Program-made: the position numbers and the translations under genes
In this document: positions 61,562-64,000 of the stretch, in pieces
Layout of the letters: every line of letters starts with the position of its first letter
Position numbering within the stretch: position 1 is the stretch's first letter
Origin: Parabacteroides sp900760525
GTDB taxonomy: Bacteria > Bacteroidota > Bacteroidia > Bacteroidales > Tannerellaceae
Direction: 5' to 3'
DNA: 64,000 nt
NCBI RefSeq assembly: GCF_049860805.1
Contig: NZ_CP187555.1
Span: 2,604,001-2,668,000, forward strand
The notes under the pieces: model-generated
Databases searched by the model: none
Told to the model about the DNA's origin: nothing
What the model saw: only the letters and a program-made list of their open reading frames with translations

Positions 61562-62329
61562 GAGCAACCGCACCAAATCTTGTGTAATGCTTCATATTAT
61601 CGTTTTTCCAAAATCATCTGTCACTCTATCACAGATCAGTATATACGATTTGATATTCAATGGATATGCAAGTGATAGAAGCCTGTTTTATCTATCACTT
61701 ATCTATCACCCCTCTATCACCCCGGATTTTGACAGATACAAAGATTAAAATAAAATACAATTAAAAATCAGAATGTTATACCGATTTCGAGAGAAAAAGA
61801 TACCTAACTTCAGCCTTGAAAGATAAGACTTTATTTGTGTAAATACTGCTATAAATAATGCAAATCACGTAATAAAATTCACCCTACACCCCCATGTAGC
61901 TATTTCCGACATCCGGGTCTTACGCTCCATAGACCCGGATGTCGGAAATAGCTACATGGGAGTGTAGACCAAATTCTCTCCCGGCTTTTGCTTTGAAAAG
62001 CCTGCAGCTTATGTAAAAAAACTTAGGTTAATGCGCGATTTAATATTTGTTTAGCCTGTTTTTACATTTGTTTGGCCGATGTAATCAAAGTGGACTTTTG
62101 AGGGAGAATATTTGTAATATATTAACTATTAGCAATATACAAAATATATCGCAATCAAAGAGTGATAGATAGTGATAGTAGCGTGATAGATGTAAATTGC
62201 ATGTATCACTTTATATACATATTGATTATCAAAACCTGTATAACGTTCAGTGATAGAGTGACGGATGATTTTGGAAAAACATAATAATGAATAGCCCATC
62301 CCATCTACTGAATTTTGGTGCGGTTGCCC
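61562..62329. repeat. Gene-free segment bounded by long inverted repeats (MITE-like)
   Basis: Outer ends GCAACCGCACCAAA (61564-61577) and its complement (62314-62327), inner ends 61602-61632 and 62250-62280 pairing at 30 of 31 positions. Between them are many copies of the word CTATCAC in both orientations and a 37-bp hairpin (61884-61967). No protein of recognisable type is encoded in 61485-62431. Confidence 0.75.
61884..61967. repeat. 37-bp near-perfect hairpin
   Basis: Arms 61884-61920 and 61931-61967 pair at 36 of 37 positions around a 10-nt loop. It lies inside the inverted-repeat segment and has no T-run. Confidence 0.85.
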
Positions 62330-62401
62330 TGCTGTAAAATTAAGACAGGCTTTTATATAGGCTGGCAACCACTTTACTGCGATAAAATCAAAAATCCTCC
62401 G

Positions 62402-62409
62402 TACATTTG
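62402..62409 (+). promoter_or_regulatory. Candidate -7 box of the glycosyltransferase gene
   Basis: TACATTTG matches TAnnTTTG, 22 bp before the ATG at 62432. Confidence 0.5.
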
Positions 62410-62431
62410 TATCTCCAAAGACAAGATATCG

Positions 62432-63610
62432 ATGAGCGAAAATTTACTTACATTCTCTGCCCTTGAACTATTCCTGGCCGGAATTACAGGCGTGTTGTTT
62501 ATCATACAAATACTTTATTATCTGGTGACATATGCGCGTCCGCTACGTGCTGCGAGGGAAGCGGAAAGCAGAGTACGGGTTACGGCAGACAAGGAAGTCA
62601 AGCCTGTCTCCGTCATTGTCTATGCCCACGGCGAGCCGGAAGACTTACGCAATAACTTACCGGCTTTTCTGAACCAGGACTATCCGGATTATGAAGTGAT
62701 CGTCGTAAACGACGGTTCCGATGCCGAAAGCGAGGATGTTCTCAAACTATTCTCAAACGAACATAAACATCTCTACTATACCTATGTGCCTGCCGGCGCC
62801 CACTACCTGAGCCACAAAAAACTGGCACTCACAATGGGAATCAAAGCATCCAAGCACGACATCCTGCTTTTCACCGAAGCCGATTGCCGCCCACTCGGCC
62901 CTAAATGGATAGCGACAATGGCCGGTACTTATAACCCGGAAACCGAAATTGTGCTGGGTTTCTGTACATATCGCCATACGAAAGGATTCTTTCAAAAGTT
63001 AGTCGCATACGATAACCTTATGAACGGTTTGCAAATGCTCTCTTCCGCCCTCTCCCATCGTCCTTATACGGGAAACGGGCGAAACCTATCCTACCGCAAA
63101 CAGTTGTTTTTTGCCCGTAAAGGTTATTCCAAATCCCTGTACCTTCACGCCGGAGCGGACGATCTCTTTATCAACGAAGCCGCCACCGGCACCAACACAC
63201 AGGTACAATATTCACCGGACGCCCTGACTGAAATGGGCAAAATAGAAGATTCTGGCATCTGGAAAGAGATGAAGGTATCCCGTGCCGCCACAGGACGCTA
63301 TTACAAAGGAAATGCTTTGCTCTTTTACCGGATGGACAATTACAGCAATCTATTGTTTCTCCTTACTGCCGTCGCGGGTTTTATCACCGGTATTTTAGGG
63401 AACTGGTTGGTTTCCATACTAACAGGATTGCTTTTGGTCCTCCACTTTACGGCAAAAGCAGTCGTCCTTCGCAAATCGGCCCTTCTCTTGCAACAGAAAC
63501 CACTGACAGCTTGGTTACCTGTTCTGGAAATCGCACAACCGGCCTATAACCTGTACGTCCGCATATACCGCTTGTTCAAATGGAGAAAGGATTTTACAAC
63601 TAAAATATAG
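62432..63610 (+). CDS. Family 2 glycosyltransferase with membrane anchors
   Basis: 392 residues from MSENLLTF; upstream in-frame codons overlap the promoter and the inverted-repeat segment. One N-terminal helix (about 8-32), a GT-A domain with PVSVIVYAHGEPEDLRNNLP, the nucleotide-sugar DYEVIVVNDGSDAES and DILLFTEADCRP (DxD-like), and two C-terminal helices (about 310-355). It should add sugars at the cytoplasmic face of the inner membrane; acceptor unknown. Confidence 0.9.
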   Translation: MSENLLTFSALELFLAGITGVLFIIQILYYLVTYARPLRAAREAESRVRVTADKEVKPVSVIVYAHGEPEDLRNNLPAFLNQDYPDYEVIVVNDGSDAESEDVLKLFSNEHKHLYYTYVPAGAHYLSHKKLALTMGIKASKHDILLFTEADCRPLGPKWIATMAGTYNPETEIVLGFCTYRHTKGFFQKLVAYDNLMNGLQMLSSALSHRPYTGNGRNLSYRKQLFFARKGYSKSLYLHAGADDLFINEAATGTNTQVQYSPDALTEMGKIEDSGIWKEMKVSRAATGRYYKGNALLFYRMDNYSNLLFLLTAVAGFITGILGNWLVSILTGLLLVLHFTAKAVVLRKSALLLQQKPLTAWLPVLEIAQPAYNLYVRIYRLFKWRKDFTTKI

Positions 63611-63612
63611 CT

Positions 63613-64000
63613 TTACTCGAACCGTATGCTTTTAGCAGGTTCGATGCGGGTAATCAGGTAAGAGGGTCCCAGCATCATCAACATGGCAGCCGCCAACGTA
63701 CCGACATTCAACAGGATAAGGGAAACGACATTCAAATCGATGGGAACCGCATCTAAATAATAGACGGAAGGATCGAGCTTCACGACACGGAAACAGGATT
63801 GGACGAGGCAAAGCGCGATTCCGATCACATTGCCCCAAATCATTCCTTTGCCGATCAGGAAAAAGGATATATAAAGGAATATCTTACGGATGCTGGTGTT
63901 ATTTTCTCCTAATGCTTTCAGAATACCGATCATGTTCGTCCGTTCCAGGATGATGATCAGCAACCCCGAAATCATGGTGAAGCCGGCAACGGCAAGGATC
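63613..64000 (-). CDS. FtsX/LolE-type permease, C-terminal part only
   Basis: The reading frame enters from the right edge (ILAVAGFTMISGLLIIILERTNMIGILKALG) and ends at 63613 with IEPAKSIRFE. Three membrane helices and the ILERTNMIGILKALG stretch typify FtsX-like permeases such as LolC/LolE, which free lipoproteins for LolA. The start lies beyond the window. It is convergent with the glycosyltransferase gene, the two stops being 3 bp apart. Confidence 0.85.
   Translation of the reverse strand, partial: ILAVAGFTMISGLLIIILERTNMIGILKALGENNTSIRKIFLYISFFLIGKGMIWGNVIGIALCLVQSCFRVVKLDPSVYYLDAVPIDLNVVSLILLNVGTLAAAMLMMLGPSYLITRIEPAKSIRFE

Noticed and set aside
61518..61748. Small frame at the start of the inverted-repeat segment
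   Set aside because: It runs across the terminator and the repeat end and encodes a low-complexity product.

Overview
The window is a chromosomal segment of a gut-type Bacteroidales bacterium. Parabacteroides is my best guess, but the genus is an inference. The phylum-level evidence is direct: a SusC/SusD pair with an ECF sigma/FecR regulator, many lipoproteins, promoters of the Bacteroidetes form (TTTG, about 19 nt, TAnnTTTG), almost no Shine-Dalgarno sites, and mobile DNA of the CTnDOT/RteC/Mob type.

Layout. 1-9.6 kb (mostly minus strand): a lipoprotein, an ECF sigma factor with a membrane-anchored partner carrying a predicted beta-barrel, a GH10-like hydrolase, a glycerophosphodiesterase, thioredoxin reductase, LolA and FtsK. 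9.8-13.4 kb (plus): DUF5063, an RNase D-like exonuclease, an RlmI-type methyltransferase and malate dehydrogenase, closed by a very long perfect terminator hairpin. 13.6-22.4 kb: an MNT-HEPN fusion protein, a DUF1080 protein, and a minus-strand RND efflux operon whose last gene is a divergent LpxA-like acyltransferase. 22.7-29.2 kb: membrane proteins, a LacI-type regulator with uxuB and uxuA (hexuronate catabolism), an M23 peptidase and MarC. 29.2-37.5 kb: a small glycan-utilisation locus (ECF sigma, FecR, SusC with STN domain, SusD, GH105 unsaturated-uronyl hydrolase). 37.5-39.8 kb: cold-shock and RRM RNA-binding proteins, a cupin, and a DNA-3-methyladenine glycosylase gene with a large internal deletion.

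39.9-53.9 kb is an AT-rich genomic island lying against the 3' end of a tRNA-Asp gene. The last 13 bp around that 3' end (53867-53879) recur at 39985-39997, and each copy is flanked by a related arm of about 120 bp. The island holds DUF2971 and MarR-GNAT genes, a decayed cupin gene, a frameshifted rteC-like gene, three excisionase-like HTH proteins, an orphan MobA with an oriT-like hairpin cluster, DUF3408 and DUF3876 proteins and a DUF6650-like protein. Its tyrosine integrase is interrupted twice. A group II intron (50124-52621, with an intact RT-maturase-HNH gene) sits just before the HxxRH motif, and an IS66-family element (47404-50023, with an 8-bp target duplication) sits just after it. 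Removing both restores a 410-codon integrase frame. This nested structure is the most striking thing in the window.

53.9-64 kb: two tandem tRNA-Asp genes, the end of the histidine pathway (hisH-hisA-hisF-hisIE) running into ftsE, then aspartate kinase and diaminopimelate decarboxylase, a small beta-barrel protein, a gene-free segment of about 0.77 kb bounded by long inverted repeats, a family 2 glycosyltransferase and the end of an FtsX/LolE-type permease gene that leaves the window.
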